Origin: Sphagnum magellanicum
Lineage: Eukaryota; Streptophyta; Sphagnopsida; Sphagnales; Sphagnaceae
Direction of reading: 5' to 3'
Length of the DNA stretch: 64,000 nucleotides
Assembly (NCBI GenBank): GCA_021904315.1
Contig: CM038911.1
Span: 23,905,390 to 23,969,389 of the forward strand
The notes under the pieces are model-generated. The model saw only the letters and a list, made by a program, of their open reading frames with translations, searched no databases and was not told where the DNA came from. Positions 47,837 to 60,586 of this stretch are shown piece by piece. Both the position numbers and the translations under genes were made by a program. The first letter of the stretch is position 1. Every line of letters starts with the position of its first letter.

Positions 47837-50800
47837 ATGTTGGAGTATACAGAGGAGGACAAAAGTGATGAAGGACCACCTTCCTCAAGTGTGGGAGAGA
47901 GGTCTCCTGCTGCCAACAAGACAAGGACCACTGATCGGCTGGTCTACAAATTGGTCAAGGTATACGTTCACCTTGTTTTTTTTAGTTGCATGCAATGTGT
48001 ATCCAAAACCATGTACAGAGTTCATGTGCAGTAGTTTGGCAGATAAGCCTCATCTCAAAAGCTGTATGTGTGAATTGAGTGCCTTAGTTGGTGCCTTAGT
48101 TCATGGGTCTCTTGCCAGTGGCACACACTGTATTATTGACCATAATTGGGACAGGTTGGAGATGATGGATCAGTTCTTCCAGCCACAGAAGATGAAGTTT
48201 TCCAGTCGTTGGTAGAAGGAAGGAGTGCTGGACTTGCACCCTCATTCACTGGAGGGAGTGATGCCAATGAAGACTATGAGGATGAGGAGGGAAGTGGTGG
48301 ATCTCTTGATTCTGATGATGATGATTTGGATGCAAAGGAGGATCCACCATGTCAGTCTATTGTGTGAACTCTCTCTCTGCTTTATTTGATTGGAAATGTT
48401 CATTGTGGGATTGCTCCTGTCTCTGCTACCCCAAGTCTAACTACGGTAGGACACTTGCTATACTTTAGTGTGTTTATGAGACGTATTCTGTACATAGTTC
48501 TTAGCAATGTGCAATAATGCACATTGCTAAGAAATTCTGCTGTGATGTTGGATCTCTGGCCAACCTGAAAGCTTTTTAGAGGCTGTGGGTATTGTGTCTC
48601 CATTTGAACAATTTTGGCAAGCTTTGTCTCTGCATGAAGGTTTGAGGAATGAAAAAATGAATGATGTTGTTCTGGATTACAGTTTCCTCAGAACTGGACA
48701 ACCTTGTGGCTGAAAGGAAGAAGCTGTTGGCACGATTTGAGGTACACCAACTCCACAGCATCACCAGTAGTAGTTTTTAAACCAGTGAATATAGTACAAA
48801 TGCTTGTGGCAATAGCATCTGTTGCGTAGAGAAATTGTCAAGATTTTGTGATGATTTAGAAAAACGTTTTTTCAAGTCTCTGAAACTTTAGGATACCTGT
48901 TGTGTGCAGGTTGTGGATACAATGTTGTCAAGAGTGGATGTAGAACAGCAAAAGCGAGTATCATTTGAAGATCAGGTTGATAGTGTGCTTGGTCACAAGA
49001 GCAATTTGTCTGTGTATGTGAGCACAGGTGATGCAATTGGAGACTACAAGAGACAGCATCGACCCAACCCAAGATACTTTGACTTTGATGCTAAAGGTGA
49101 CCCTGCTCCTGCCGCAATGCCACCTCTAATGACATTGAGGTCCAGTACTGGAGAACCTGCTGCAACAGGGACATCACCTGAAAAGCTGCCTTTACAGCCA
49201 TCTAGTCTAGTCACAATAATTCCCAGAAATGCATGTGGTTGGGGGTCTCAACAAAGTTCCATCCAAATTGCAGGAACACACAGGGCAAGAGCTGTAGTGA
49301 ATCAGAAGCCTTCTACCTGGACATCCACCAAAGTTCAGGCACCAAAATCAGTAGGCATTCCTGTGGTCAACAGTATACCTAATCCCAGTTCATTGGAGAA
49401 TCTGTCTATACGTGAACTTCATGAGGCTTTCCACAGCACCTATGGTCGTAACACATCTGTTAAAGACAAGCACTGGTTGAAGCGCCAAATATCCACTGGG
49501 TGGAGCAAACAACGTGATGCTGCCCTTAGTATAGGCTCACATTCTCAGCTGTCTTCACAGACAGATCCAAAAGTCAGGCCGGAGCAACGGTTATCTGCTG
49601 AACAACCTCTTCCCTCATCAACTGCAGCCACAGAGCTGGTCACTGAGAGGGACATGGTCAATGGTGGTCAAGAACTGGGAACCAATGGTGTTGACTTGAC
49701 TGAACAACTATGCACCAATGATGTGGACAGCAAGCAGTCTCTGTGCAGAGCCCTCCCTCTGGCAGAAATCTTTCCAGAGGAGGGGTTTGATGCATTAGCT
49801 CCTGGAAATTTGAATGAATTGGGAGCTGGTGGTGCTCAAATAGCAGTATTTGGTGAGGTGGTCAACACTGGGAAGCAGGTTGGGGGGAAAAGGCAGTGGA
49901 AGCCAAATCGTCGTTACATTGAGGATGAAGGGGAGGTGGGTCCAGGCACAGTCATAGCTAATTGCAGCCGGCCAGGTCCTGGTGGGAGTGATTCTGGTGG
50001 ACATGGTTCTGGAATGTCAAGTAGACTTTCTTGGAGAACTGTCATAAGAGATACTGGTCCAGCTGACCTTGTTGGTCAACCTGGGACCTTGCAAGTTTCA
50101 ACATTACAAAATTCTTCCCGGGCAAACATTCTTCAAGGTCAATGCACGAACGCTGGCAACAGTAGTTTGGTATGTAAATCAATTTCTCACATCATTTCTT
50201 GCAACTACTATTGAATATTGGGCACTATGCCGCGGACTCATGGATGCTTGCACCAGTCCCTGCAAGAAAGGAGACATTCTGATTAGGTTGGAATGCAAGA
50301 TATATCTTTTGTCTCTCTGTTCCTCCATGTAATCTGGAGTAATTATTAGGGCAAGAAATTCTTTTTTCTTTCCATGATTGTAGAAACAGGTTGAATGATC
50401 ATTTTTTCAGTCTGTGTTTGATGTATACAGAAGCACAAAGCAGAAGGAAGGGCTACAAAGCTTGTTAAGATGACCCATTCAGCAGCACCACCAGCACAGC
50501 ATGACACTGAGGGTACTGTACTCAAAGTGAAGTTTCGATTACCTGCTGCCCCAGGCAGGGACAAGGTAATATTTAAAGCTTAGGTTCCACCCATGCTTCA
50601 TTTGTCACTCCTACAGGTTCATAGAATGTTAAGGTAGCCTGGAAAGACGGAAACCTTACTTCAAAAGGAATGGTGTATGCCTCCTTATGATGATCAACTG
50701 AGATACATTCGTCTGCAGATGAAGGAATGGTCTTTGCAGTTTTTTATTGTTGGGTGTGCTGGAGGCCCCAACCACTATCCTCTATGCAGCTGTCTCTATG

Positions 50801-53744
50801 CCTTTGGCTTAGATGCTTGCTTGTACATGACAAGCTAAGATGAACTGAAGCTTACCATGACAAGCTTGTTGCAGCCTGAATGAGGATACTACTTGCCTTT
50901 TTTAAACTAGCTATGTCTCTCCAAGATCAGAACTGAGTCTTCCTGTTGCTTCCAGAAATGCAACAGAAACTCAGGATGCAGAGTTTGTATAATGGTTGGT
51001 TTGCCCAAAACTTTGGGCAAATCATTAGATATTGATCTACAGCCACTGTCAGGAGCTGATGAAGCCATTGGGTAGTCATCATGGCAGTTTGTCACTTGTA
51101 TATATTTGTGATGGAGGTGATGATCTGACACATTGTGTGATGGTCCAACTTGGAGGTGATGGTCTGACTCTCATAAGTTTATGACTACAATTGTCAGATT
51201 ACCTTTAAAATTGTTGTAGAGATTTCTCTGCAATTTCTCTGTTATGTGTAGTTCTATCTGATGAATAAGCTTACTTTTGGATCCCCCTTTGATCTTGGGG
51301 AGGGGTCTTGTCTGATCGTTTTCCAGCCTTGCATATTGTTATTGCTCTTGTTGTTGTGTTCATGTTTCTTCTTGGTTTCTTTGGTCATGTCCTTCTCTTT
51401 AATGTTCTTTTGAGCTAGCCAGCAACATGCTCAAGTCTGCAGTTACTGCTGGTCTTGTGACAAAACTCCCCCAGCATGTTGGTACCTATGACAGGGACCT
51501 CCACCTACTGCTAGGAGCTAATGAAGTTGATGGGGATGTTCAATTACCATACATCTTGCTGTTAAACGCCACTAAACATGCTTGTGTCTGTGTGCTATTG
51601 TTCAAACTGTTTTAGGGTTCACCATGTCTTTTAGGGTGGGGTTTGCTGATGTGTTGTTGATCTGAAATCTCTACAACCATGCTATTGGGTCATCTCTCAG
51701 TTCTGTTTAGGTGACTTAAGAAGTCAAAGTATGGAAAGGGCCTCAATACTTATGACGATGTAGTTGTTATGTTCTACTGTTGCTTTGCTTTTGTGTTCTC
51801 GTTCCCTTACCTGTATCCCTTCTTTCTCTTGAAGATTTTGTGGTTGGGTCCTAGGATGGCTTGTACGAGTTGAATGGAGAGGCCAGGGATCAAGGATCAT
51901 GCTTGTTGCCAGTGCCCTCAAGGGATTCTGCAGATCTCCTGCAACCTCTGGCTTCAGATATTGGGGTGGCAGGTCCTGCTGGGGAACAGCTTGTTACTGC
52001 ACCAGTTCCAACAGCCAATGGCGGAACCCAACGGAAACATCACCGTCCATGGACTCTTCATGAAGTAATGACATTGGTTGAGGGCGTGGCACATTGTGGT
52101 GGGGGGAAGTGGGCTGATATAAAGAAGCTGGCTTTTTCTTCTATTGGTTATAGGACGGCTGTTGACTTGAAGGTAAATTTCTCTCTTGCTAGGCATACTG
52201 CTTGTATGTGTTAGGGGCTGAGCTTGACTCAATGAAGGTGATTGTTCTATACATCATGTTGATCCATCTGGTCTGGTACTTTTAGCATGAATGTGCCCTT
52301 GTTCTGTGTGCTCATATTGACTGATTTCATGATCGATATGAGTTAGCTGTAATAGGTAGGTAGATGTACATGGCTTCTTCTCTTACATAAGTAAAACAAC
52401 ACAGAGTATTGCAGCTTGCTACATTGAGCTGACAAGCCAATTTGTAGATGTCATTGTCAGCGATGCACAACAGAAGGTGAATTCGGTCATCCATGTATTG
52501 CATTGGTTCATTAGCCATGTATATGAAGGCATATAAGGTTGGTTCTTTGCTTTGTCAAGTCCTGCAAACTTTTTTGTATGTGAATTGTATTGATATCACA
52601 TTGCAATTGTGTGCCTACAAAGACTGTTCTTTTGGTCACAGGACAAGTGGCGAAACTTATTGCGAGCTAGCAGAGCTCAGCTATATCCACACAAGCAGGT
52701 ATGTCTCTTACAAGCACTGGTGTTTCTGTCACCTTTCCCTGGATATGCTAAACTTGGATTTATAAACAGTTTATGTCTCTGAGGGTTTGCTACTTCCAGA
52801 GAGTTCTTCATAGCTTATGTGGTGAGTTTAGTCATTCTTCTGAACAATTCTTTGAAGCATTCATTAGATGAATCTCAGAATGCATTACACAGATTCTTGG
52901 TTCAAAATGGGGGAGGTTTGTAAAGGCCACTTTGTTCTCAAAGTTGCATGTTCTAAATCCTTGTGTTGATTCTCTCTCCTCCTCCTCCTCCTCCTCCTCC
53001 TCCTATAACTTCTTTTCTCTTGTCTTCTTAGTGTTCCACTTTCTTCTTTGTATCTTTGTTTTCTGTCTGTTGAACCATCTAGTGTTATGCTAAGCCTTCC
53101 CAATAGCTTCAGATTGGTGACAGGAACATGGTTGGTTGGTTGATGTTTGACATTTGCTATACCACCCCACCCATTGCTGGGAACTAATGAACTCTAGAGT
53201 CCTTATAGTAGTTAGTCACTGACATACCTGCTGCTGTTGATGTTCACAGAAGATTCACAGCACTTTTTAGTTCTATTCTGTTCTATTTCTTTGCTGTGAT
53301 TTGCTGCTCTTCTTCCCATAGCTTGCTGTTCTGGTTCTTGATGTTTGGTCTGAAACCTCCGTAACATTGTTATCTGGTCATCTCACAATTTCCACTGAGG
53401 TTGACTAATAGTGTCAGTGGGGAGATTTTTGATACTTATGGAGATATTTTGTTTCTACAATTTCACAGTTTCTATAGGTTTGTTTCATTCTGTCAGAATG
53501 TCAATTATGGTAGGACAATGCCCTTTTTCCTGTTACTTGATGGTTTAGGGACATTCCCAAATATTGACAAACAGATGGGAAATGACATGAACAGGGAGAA
53601 AGGAAGAAGCAGTTTACTGCAGCTATTCCAGATACCCTTTTAGCTCAAGTTCGTGAGTTGGCAGCCATCCAACATCAAGAAGCCCCAGGTACAGGTGCTG
53701 CAGGGATGACAAGTCAAAGTGGGAGAACTGTACACAGAAAATAG
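47837..53744 (+). CDS. TRFL: TRF-like Myb/telobox protein (plant TRFL3/6/10 type)
   Basis: A putative nuclear DNA-binding protein with a single C-terminal Myb repeat of the telobox class. Coding exons: 47837-47959, 48155-48350, 48683-48741, 48910-50169, 50431-50565, 51855-52172, 52642-52698 and 53595-53744. All introns are GT-AG and phases agree, giving 765 residues. The N-terminus (MLEYTEEDKSDE, then LVYKLVK|VGDDG) is acidic. The large fourth exon includes SIRELHEAFHSTYGR (about 292-306) and KRQWKPNRRYIEDEGE (about 453-468), blocks that recall angiosperm relatives. The Myb repeat is at about 652-707: HHRPWTLHEVMTLVEGV, then GYRTAVDLK|DKWRNLLRA, whose VDLKDKWRN is the telobox and is split by intron 6. 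The last exon carries IPDTLLAQVRELA, like the tail motif of TRFL proteins. Telomere binding is not certain: several TRFL and DRMY1-type relatives act elsewhere. Confidence 0.88.
48498..48533. repeat. perfect 16-bp hairpin in intron 2
   Basis: TTCTTAGCAATGTGCA pairs perfectly with TGCACATTGCTAAGAA around a 4-nt ATAA loop. It lies in the second intron of the TRF-like gene. Confidence 0.9.
52977..53004. repeat. (TCC)n microsatellite in intron 7
   Basis: Nine TCC units, preceded by a short CT run, within the last intron of the TRF-like gene. Confidence 0.9.
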
Positions 53745-56700
53745 CTACATCATTATGTTCCAGTAATTGAGTTCCACCATCCAAATTGCCTGAAGTTTAT
53801 GAGCAGTAAATTCAGGTTAAGCTGGTGAGTATCACGACTTTTTGATCACTTGGCCCGAGGTTGTGTTCCCTTCTCTCATTTTGAAGTGATGCCACCCTTT
53901 TGTATGACTGACTGCCCCACACACTAAGGTGTCAAAAGGTTGACAAAGTGTTGACTGATGACTTTGCTCTTGTCATTAGACCTTGCACAGGACCTTAGAC
54001 TAGTAAAACATTTGGGTATAATACTTTGTTGTAGGGGATAGTCACTCCAGCTAATATCATTTGAAGGGACATATCAACACAGCAAGTGTAGGTTTGTGTT
54101 GTAAGGTAGTGAAGCAAGTGTGCGAACTCTTGCTTGTCTGTGGCCTGGTTCTGTACAGTAATAGGGGTAACCTTGGCTTTTATTCTTCAGACTGTAAGTA
54201 TTGAAGCTGCATGAATTTGGCCATGGCAAACTTGGTAGAGGCACAAGGGGGAGGGGATGGGTGGGTGGGGGGTGTAAAGTTCTCAAATTGATTGCATTGT
54301 GCTTTCCAATCTATGCTGTACAAAGTGTTCAGTTCTCACAGAAGTGATAGAGTAATCTCTTTGACCTGCTAAATGTAAGCTTGTAGGATGCCAAGTTTGT
54401 GCAGGTGCATCCAACCACAACCACGTGTTTGCTGGTTTGTGCGTGAACTGAACTCGCTTCACAAAAGAACATGTGGTCATCAGATTCATCCATTGGTTTC
54501 GGGATATTGACCTTATGGTTACCCACAAATTTGCTGGACAGTGGAAGGGTGGGGTGGGGAGGATATGATGTAAACAAGTTTTTATATGCTTCAATATACT
54601 GACAGCATTGCTATTGCACTTGTTCCCGAGGATACAGGATACTTTTCCCTCCTCCATTAGTACTTGGACAGGTTCACCTACAATGCATCGGGTCTAGGCC
54701 TTGCATTGTAGCTGTCTTGACACTGGGTTCCAGTAAAATAGTAGACCCAATGTGGTTAGACCTCTTGCTGTCCCTGATTCCCAAGTCTAGGTCTGCCTTA
54801 CGGACTTCCACCTCAGCTTCCTTCTCCATTTGTCCTGCTGTAGTGATTTAATTTTTTCAATGTCTCGAGCTACTTGCTTAGTATGAACATCGGTTCTAGT
54901 AGTACTCAAGGCAAGTACCATAGAAAGATGCTCATCCCAATCGTTCTCCTTGCTCATTTATCCACTTGGTCAGTTAGGAACTGTTCATGGACTTTGTTTG
55001 GCCATTACCTTGAAGGTAGAATGTAATTACCATTTTGTTCAAAATGGACTTGATTTCAAAGTTTCTTGTGAAAGAATCATTTTTTAAAAAAAATTAATGA
55101 GTTTCCAGAGACAAAAATCATTCTAAATTTAATAATCTTTGCTCATCAGTCTGAAAATTATCAAATGACATGCATGCACACTATCTTGTTGAGGGCTTTC
55201 CAATGGTATCAAAAGTGGAATGAGGAGCTCTATAGTTTGGAAGAGTTATTACATGGTCATAGCTCCAAAGAAACAAACAAATAAACAAACACCTATCTTA
55301 ATTCAAATGACAAGAGGAACAAGGAATTGGTATATTTGGGTGATTTTTCAAAATCTATCGTATGATTGTCCTTGGAAAATTTCGAAGACAATTCATATTT
55401 GTGCTATTTTCAAGCCTACCTATTTTGCTCTTTTCTCCTACACACCAACATGGATATGAAAAGGCAAATTAACATGTGCATTTTCATTTCCATGATATTT
55501 ATATTTCTTCACATTGAATTGAATTTAAGATTCACATAAATAATAATGAACTATTGGAAACCATTTGGGAACATATGAAAAAGAAAAAAATAGTTGATTA
55601 TCACGGGTATTGAAGTAGCACACAACAAGTATATAGATCAAGCAATCTCTTCCATATTTTTGGTAGCACACAAGTGGATTTTGTATAGGAGAAGGTCCCG
55701 CTATGGGGGCCTTCCAAATTTGAAATACTCGAGCTTGGTAGATTGAGGGAGGTCGAAAATTCGAAAGGCACTCATAGTGGGACCTTCCCCAAGGTAAAGC
55801 AACAATATTTTTTTCTTGTTTTTTGAAGTGACTAATTATAAAATTGGTTCTTCTGAAATGCAAAAGGCCCAATACAACCTATACTTGGCCTTTTGAATTT
55901 CAAAAGATCCAATAAAACAAAGATAAGTTTTAAATAAGTCTGAGATAAATGAGAAAAAGTCAAGCAAGACATATTCAAGCTAAGGAGCGACCTAAAAATA
56001 CAAAGGAAAAAAAGTGTTGGTGCTTTATATATATCTAAGGACCCTCAAACCATGAGTGAAAAGTAGTTCCTTTCATCAAATGCAATTGAATTAACTATGG
56101 CAAGCTTATATTGGCAGATAAAAGGGTTTCAAGTTGACACGAGACCATTCCAACATTGGTTTCAAATTTTGGCAAGATAGTTCATAATGCACACAAAGAA
56201 ATCCAACTAAAAATGGTAAGCATGGAGAATTTGTTCATAGTTAAATAGGCCACCATCCATTACAATGCCAAATTTGTAGCTCAAATTGTTTTTCAACATG
56301 AATTCCATATGGGTGAAAAAAAAAATTTAAGGTATCACTTAGGATGAAAAAATCTAGTCTTTGATGAATTTATTTTTTTTAAAATTTGATCCCCATCAAT
56401 ATTAATGAATTTGAAAGTGTCAAATATTTTACAATAAAATATATTGGGACAACACAATTATGATTTTTTTCAATATCATACATGTTGTGTCTCGAGTATG
56501 ATAAAATAGGACTAGATAAAAGAAAATAAAAGAAGAGTAATGTTATGACAAAATTTGATACATTTTTGAAAAATTCAACCCAGATGAGTTTTGAAATCCA
56601 TTATTTGTAGTTGTGATTTGACATGTCCAATTTGTCATGATTAACAAATCTAGAAGTAGTGTGAAATTGCTCCTTGGATTTGTTCAAAAAAAAACAAAAA

Positions 56701-58680
56701 ACAAAAAACTAGATGTGAATATATGCATCCAATATTAAAGAACACGACTATTGTATCCTAGTTCACAAGTTGAAAATTGTCACAAAAGGTTCAATTTTTC
56801 CATTTACTAGCCTTTGAAATTATCATTCCCAAAGGAACATTCAAACTAGGAAAGGAGATCACAATAGGTTCAAATTTTGCAACATAACACAATACATGTT
56901 ATCAGCATCAATATGAAAGGGAAAAAAAACTCGCTTCTAGATTTCTCTACTACACAAAATGGGTCCTACACCAAATCATCTACCGACTCCCATTCCCTAA
57001 TACAACACATAATCAAAAGTGCTCATATGCTAAGTGTTTCAATGTTTCCATTTAATGCACAAATGTAAGTTGCCAAATTGGAAAAAGTTGTGAGGGTTTA
57101 TTGCCCACCTTCATAGCACTCCAAAAAACAAAAGATGTGTGTTTTTGTTCATATGATTGTTTGGCTGATGAATCAATCATGTTTGACTACTCTTTTTAAT
57201 GCCCCTTGGCTACTAGCAATCTTGGCTACCTGAGCCAATCTTCACGAGAAGCTTAACATTGTGGCTTAACTATAGTAGCAATTTTTGCAAGCTCTATCAT
57301 GCACCCAACAAGAAAGCCCTTGACTTGCATGCAATTGATATCATGATCTTTAAATTTCTTGAGGGTAAGAATAGTTGGATTGATTCAACAAGCTCTATTT
57401 GGATTCAAAAATCTGGGAGAAGGGGTGGGAAGAGAGCGCATTTTCTCCTTGAACATTGTATCTCCTGGACACAAGATTTCATTAAATTTTTTAAATGAAG
57501 AGGTAGGTTGGTGATTCTCATAAGAATATGATTGCACTAGTTGGTGACAATGTCAAACCATCACCTTCATCACGGATAACACAAGGAAGAGTTGCCACAA
57601 GCTTGCTCACTAACTTCATTAACTCCAGTAGTGGGTGTAGATGAGTGTACAATAATAATCTGTCTAAACTTTTAGGCAAAACCCTATGCAAACACTTGTT
57701 GTCATGAGTTTCTATTTGCATTTCTAAAGTCAGTCAAAAAATTCAATCATGGCATCAGCTAGCACACATGAGACATAGTTACTAACTGAAAAAGTCTTTA
57801 GTGTTGCCATTTAAGTTGCAATAAGCTTGTGAAAATAAGCCTCATTGTAGCTTTGTCCATGTAGACACAAAGCATCTAAGACTAGGGCATGGAGAGAGGC
57901 CCACCTAGAAGGTATGTGGTTGGACCTCATGCACCATAAACCTATCCTCTAAGCACACCAATAATGACTAGTATATGCATAACATCTATGAAAGCCACTT
58001 GAAAACATTATCTATGAGATTGCAATTAAAACTCCACATCAAGAGCACAATGATGAAGGTAATAAGACAATGAACGTGCCATAACCTCATAGGAGTCATT
58101 CACAAAAGTGTCAAACACTCATCACCTTCATCATGAACGGTTGTCATGAGTTGCTATGACTCTTCATTGACTTCATGAGCTTGCGAAAGTGGGTGGAGTA
58201 GATATGCATAAGGACTTCAAAGACTCTCTATGTTTCAAATAAATTCAGAAACCCAATGATTCACAATGCCTAGTGTACAAAATATACTTAGTACCACAAC
58301 CTTTTGTCCACATCAACCTTGGCTCCACTCTCCAGTAGACTATGAGTAGCAATTTGATCAATTGACAAATAAAAAAGTGATTTTGTTGAAATTAAGTTCC
58401 ATTCGAATGAAAATATTGAATGAGATTGCATGCACCTTGAATTGAATGTGAATTGTATTTCAAGTTCAATTCAATTGAATTCAAATTCAATTGAAAAGAA
58501 ATGGGATGCAAATTGGTGGAGAAGGTTTTCAAACCTGCTTGTGAATGTGATGTTGAAGAACAAAAACTTCAAAAATACTCAGATCCAAAAATACACCTTT
58601 CCATGCTTCTTTACTCGAGAATGGGCTAGACAGATTCTGGGCAGAAAATTGGTAAGATGAAATACCATGGGACACTACAG
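53745..58680. other. gene-free stretch after the TRF-like gene
   Basis: The first few hundred bases are probably 3'UTR; CTG|GTGAGT near 53825 could start a UTR intron. A 10-bp perfect inverted repeat (CTACAATGCA / TGCATTGTAG) lies at 54678-54711. A short minus-strand frame at about 54800-54950 reads ENDWDEHLSMVLALSTTRTD, possibly retroelement debris. A diverged direct repeat pairs about 57549-57680 with 58107-58230. I see no other gene. Confidence 0.45.
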
Positions 58681-59442
58681 TTATCCTATCTATAGTTGTC
58701 CTACCTAAGCCAGCTCCAATGAATCATCATCACTGGAATTTGCTTTGACAGCATGTTCTTGATTGGAAGGAGGTAACTACTGTGGAGTAGGCATGGAAAA
58801 GAATAGAACTGTGTTAGCTCACAATGTGTCCAATGAGTATTTTTTTCACCTTCAGGGAAGGAGATCCAGGGCTCTCGCTCAACACTTTTTCACAGGCATC
58901 ATGAAACCAAGGTAACAATCACAACCAGCATTGCACATTGGAACAAACATAAGGGCACGCAAAACAATCCTTGCAGGCATTATATCCATTTGAAACAAGA
59001 CACAGGAAAACACAATTTTAAGGTGATTGCATGCCGCTGCTGTCAAGGAACATAATCTCTGGTGTGTTTGTTATGATGAGACTCACTGCTTCATAGATAA
59101 GAGCACAAAGTTGGTGGAGTCCAGGACAAATAAATGGTTGCTCTACTCACCCAGTTTCTATGGCAAGATAAAGGAGGGGGGAAAAAAAAAGTCTCAATTC
59201 TAAACCCTAAAGCCGCTGGCTGGCTTGTTCAGCCCAAGAAACTCTCAACAAAAAAAAAGAAAAAAGAATACATGTGTTGAGGAAAATTGGAAAACCTGTT
59301 TGTGAGATTGTTGAGCAGATCCCCAAGGCCAAAAAGCAAAGTGTGATGTGCTCCTCCCTTTGAAGAAATGGGATTGATTTCAAACAGGAAACCCTAAAGA
59401 ATTTGGTTTTTGTGTGATAGGGTTTGCAGATCCTTCTTCTCT
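58681..59442. other. 3' flank of the PurE gene
   Basis: Two telo-box motifs AAACCCTAAA lie at 59202-59211 and 59389-59398. No coding sequence is recognised. The sequence is less AT-rich than the kilobases before it and probably includes the PurE 3'UTR. Confidence 0.45.
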
Positions 59443-60291
59443 TTATTGCTGCTGCTTGAGGTATTCTTGCCATCCCAGTTGCTCAAGCCTTTCCGCTTTC
59501 TCCAACACCATCTCCTTCAAACCCTTTTGATAGTCCAGCATCTTGTCCACCAATTCCGGGTTGCTGAGGCCAAGTATCCGCACTGCCAACAGTCCTGCAT
59601 TGGTGGCATTCTGAATGGCAACAGTTGCTACCGGAATTCCTCTCGGCATCTGGACGATGGAGAGCAGGGAATCGAGCCCATCAGTGGCGCTACCCTTGAC
59701 AGGGACGCCGATCACAGGAAGTGGAGTGAGGGATGCCACCATTCCAGGAAGGTGAGCAGCTCCGCCTGCACCTGCGATGATGACTCTCAGTCCACGTTGG
59801 TGAGCCGTTTGTGCATACTTCACCATTCTTTCCGGTGTTCGATGGGCCGACACAACCGTGAGTTCATACGCAATACCGAAGAGTTGAAGAATCTCTGCAG
59901 CACTTTGCATGACTGGTAGATCCGAATCCGACCCCATAATGATTCCCACTGCCGCCGCCGGCTTAACCTCAGCTGCAGAATCCAAAACATCCGCTTGCAT
60001 TGCTGCAGCAAATGTGGTCATCGTTGAAAAGCCCCTCTCTATTCTTCTTCTTCTCCCTGCTGGGCCGTTTGCTTGTCTCCTCCTCCAACTACCACTAACC
60101 CTAAAGCTTATATCCTGCGTGGACAGACTTGGTGCATCCTCATGGGAAGCTCGGGCAAGGTTACAAGACCTGTTGTACGTTGGTGATGCTTTCGCAGAAA
60201 GCGGAGAAGGGTCTACACTTGATGCGTTTGCAAACTTCAGAGAAAGGGAAGCTACAACAAATGCTTGAGAGGGGCATAGAAGAACACCCAT
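59443..60291 (-). CDS. purE: stand-alone PurE-type phosphoribosylaminoimidazole carboxylase, probably plastid-targeted
   Basis: Class I PurE domain of purine synthesis, converting AIR (or N5-CAIR) to CAIR. The single open exon encodes 282 residues. The core spans about 115-270: GSDSDLPVM (about 120-128), SAHRTPERM with the catalytic-type His (about 148-156), [11 protein letters not shown] (about 174-184) and [13 protein letters not shown] followed by [14 protein letters not shown]. The match to the C-terminal half of plant AIR carboxylase is close, but that enzyme normally carries a PurK-like ATP-grasp half in front, which is absent here. Instead there is an extension of about 110 residues, rich in Ser, Ala and Arg (starting [11 protein letters not shown]), that looks like a transit peptide. 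The chosen ATG is the first in frame; a later Met (MTTFAAAMQ, codon at 60021) is possible but would drop the extension. Frame and active-site motifs are intact. Confidence 0.9.
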   Translation of the reverse strand: MGVLLCPSQAFVVASLSLKFANASSVDPSPLSAKASPTYNRSCNLARASHEDAPSLSTQDISFRVSGSWRRRQANGPAGRRRRIERGFSTMTTFAAAMQADVLDSAAEVKPAAAVGIIMGSDSDLPVMQSAAEILQLFGIAYELTVVSAHRTPERMVKYAQTAHQRGLRVIIAGAGGAAHLPGMVASLTPLPVIGVPVKGSATDGLDSLLSIVQMPRGIPVATVAIQNATNAGLLAVRILGLSNPELVDKMLDYQKGLKEMVLEKAERLEQLGWQEYLKQQQ

Positions 60292-60520
60292 TTCCCAAGT
60301 CAATTCCGAAGAATCTCAACAATCTCTTCTTCGCGCGATTGCAAACAAAGAGACAAGCCACCCACCAGAAACAGGCAGCAGCTCTACGTCTCGAGAAATT
60401 CAGAAAGGGGAGGGGATACACGGCCAGACGAGAGAGAGAGAGAGACAGAGAGAGAGGATTGTGTGAGCGAAACGTTCTAACCCTAACCCTAAGCCATGGA
60501 GAGCCTAATCTCCATGGACT
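60292..60520 (-). promoter_or_regulatory. PurE promoter region with GA repeat and double telo-box
   Basis: (GA)n with one C interruption fills about 60429-60456. AACCCTAACCCTAA at 60479-60492 is two telomere-type units, directly followed by a perfect 9-bp hairpin, CCATGGAGA / TCTCCATGG (60494-60517). Telo-boxes are frequent near plant genes of ribosome and nucleotide synthesis, which suits PurE. The start site is not defined. Confidence 0.5.
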
Positions 60521-60586
60521 TGACATACCGGAATCACAGGAAACCTTCCAAAGGCACTGTATGGGTTGCCGGATCCGGCATGTTGG

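Noticed and set aside
50960-51560. Extra TRF-like exons in the long intron 5
   Set aside because: Two short protein-like stretches occur (around 50990-51080 and 51430-51560), but they lack matching splice sites and the flanking exons already join in phase.
59410-60268. Plus-strand open frames of 119 and 169 codons opposite PurE
   Set aside because: Antisense to an intact conserved gene, with no recognisable domain of their own.
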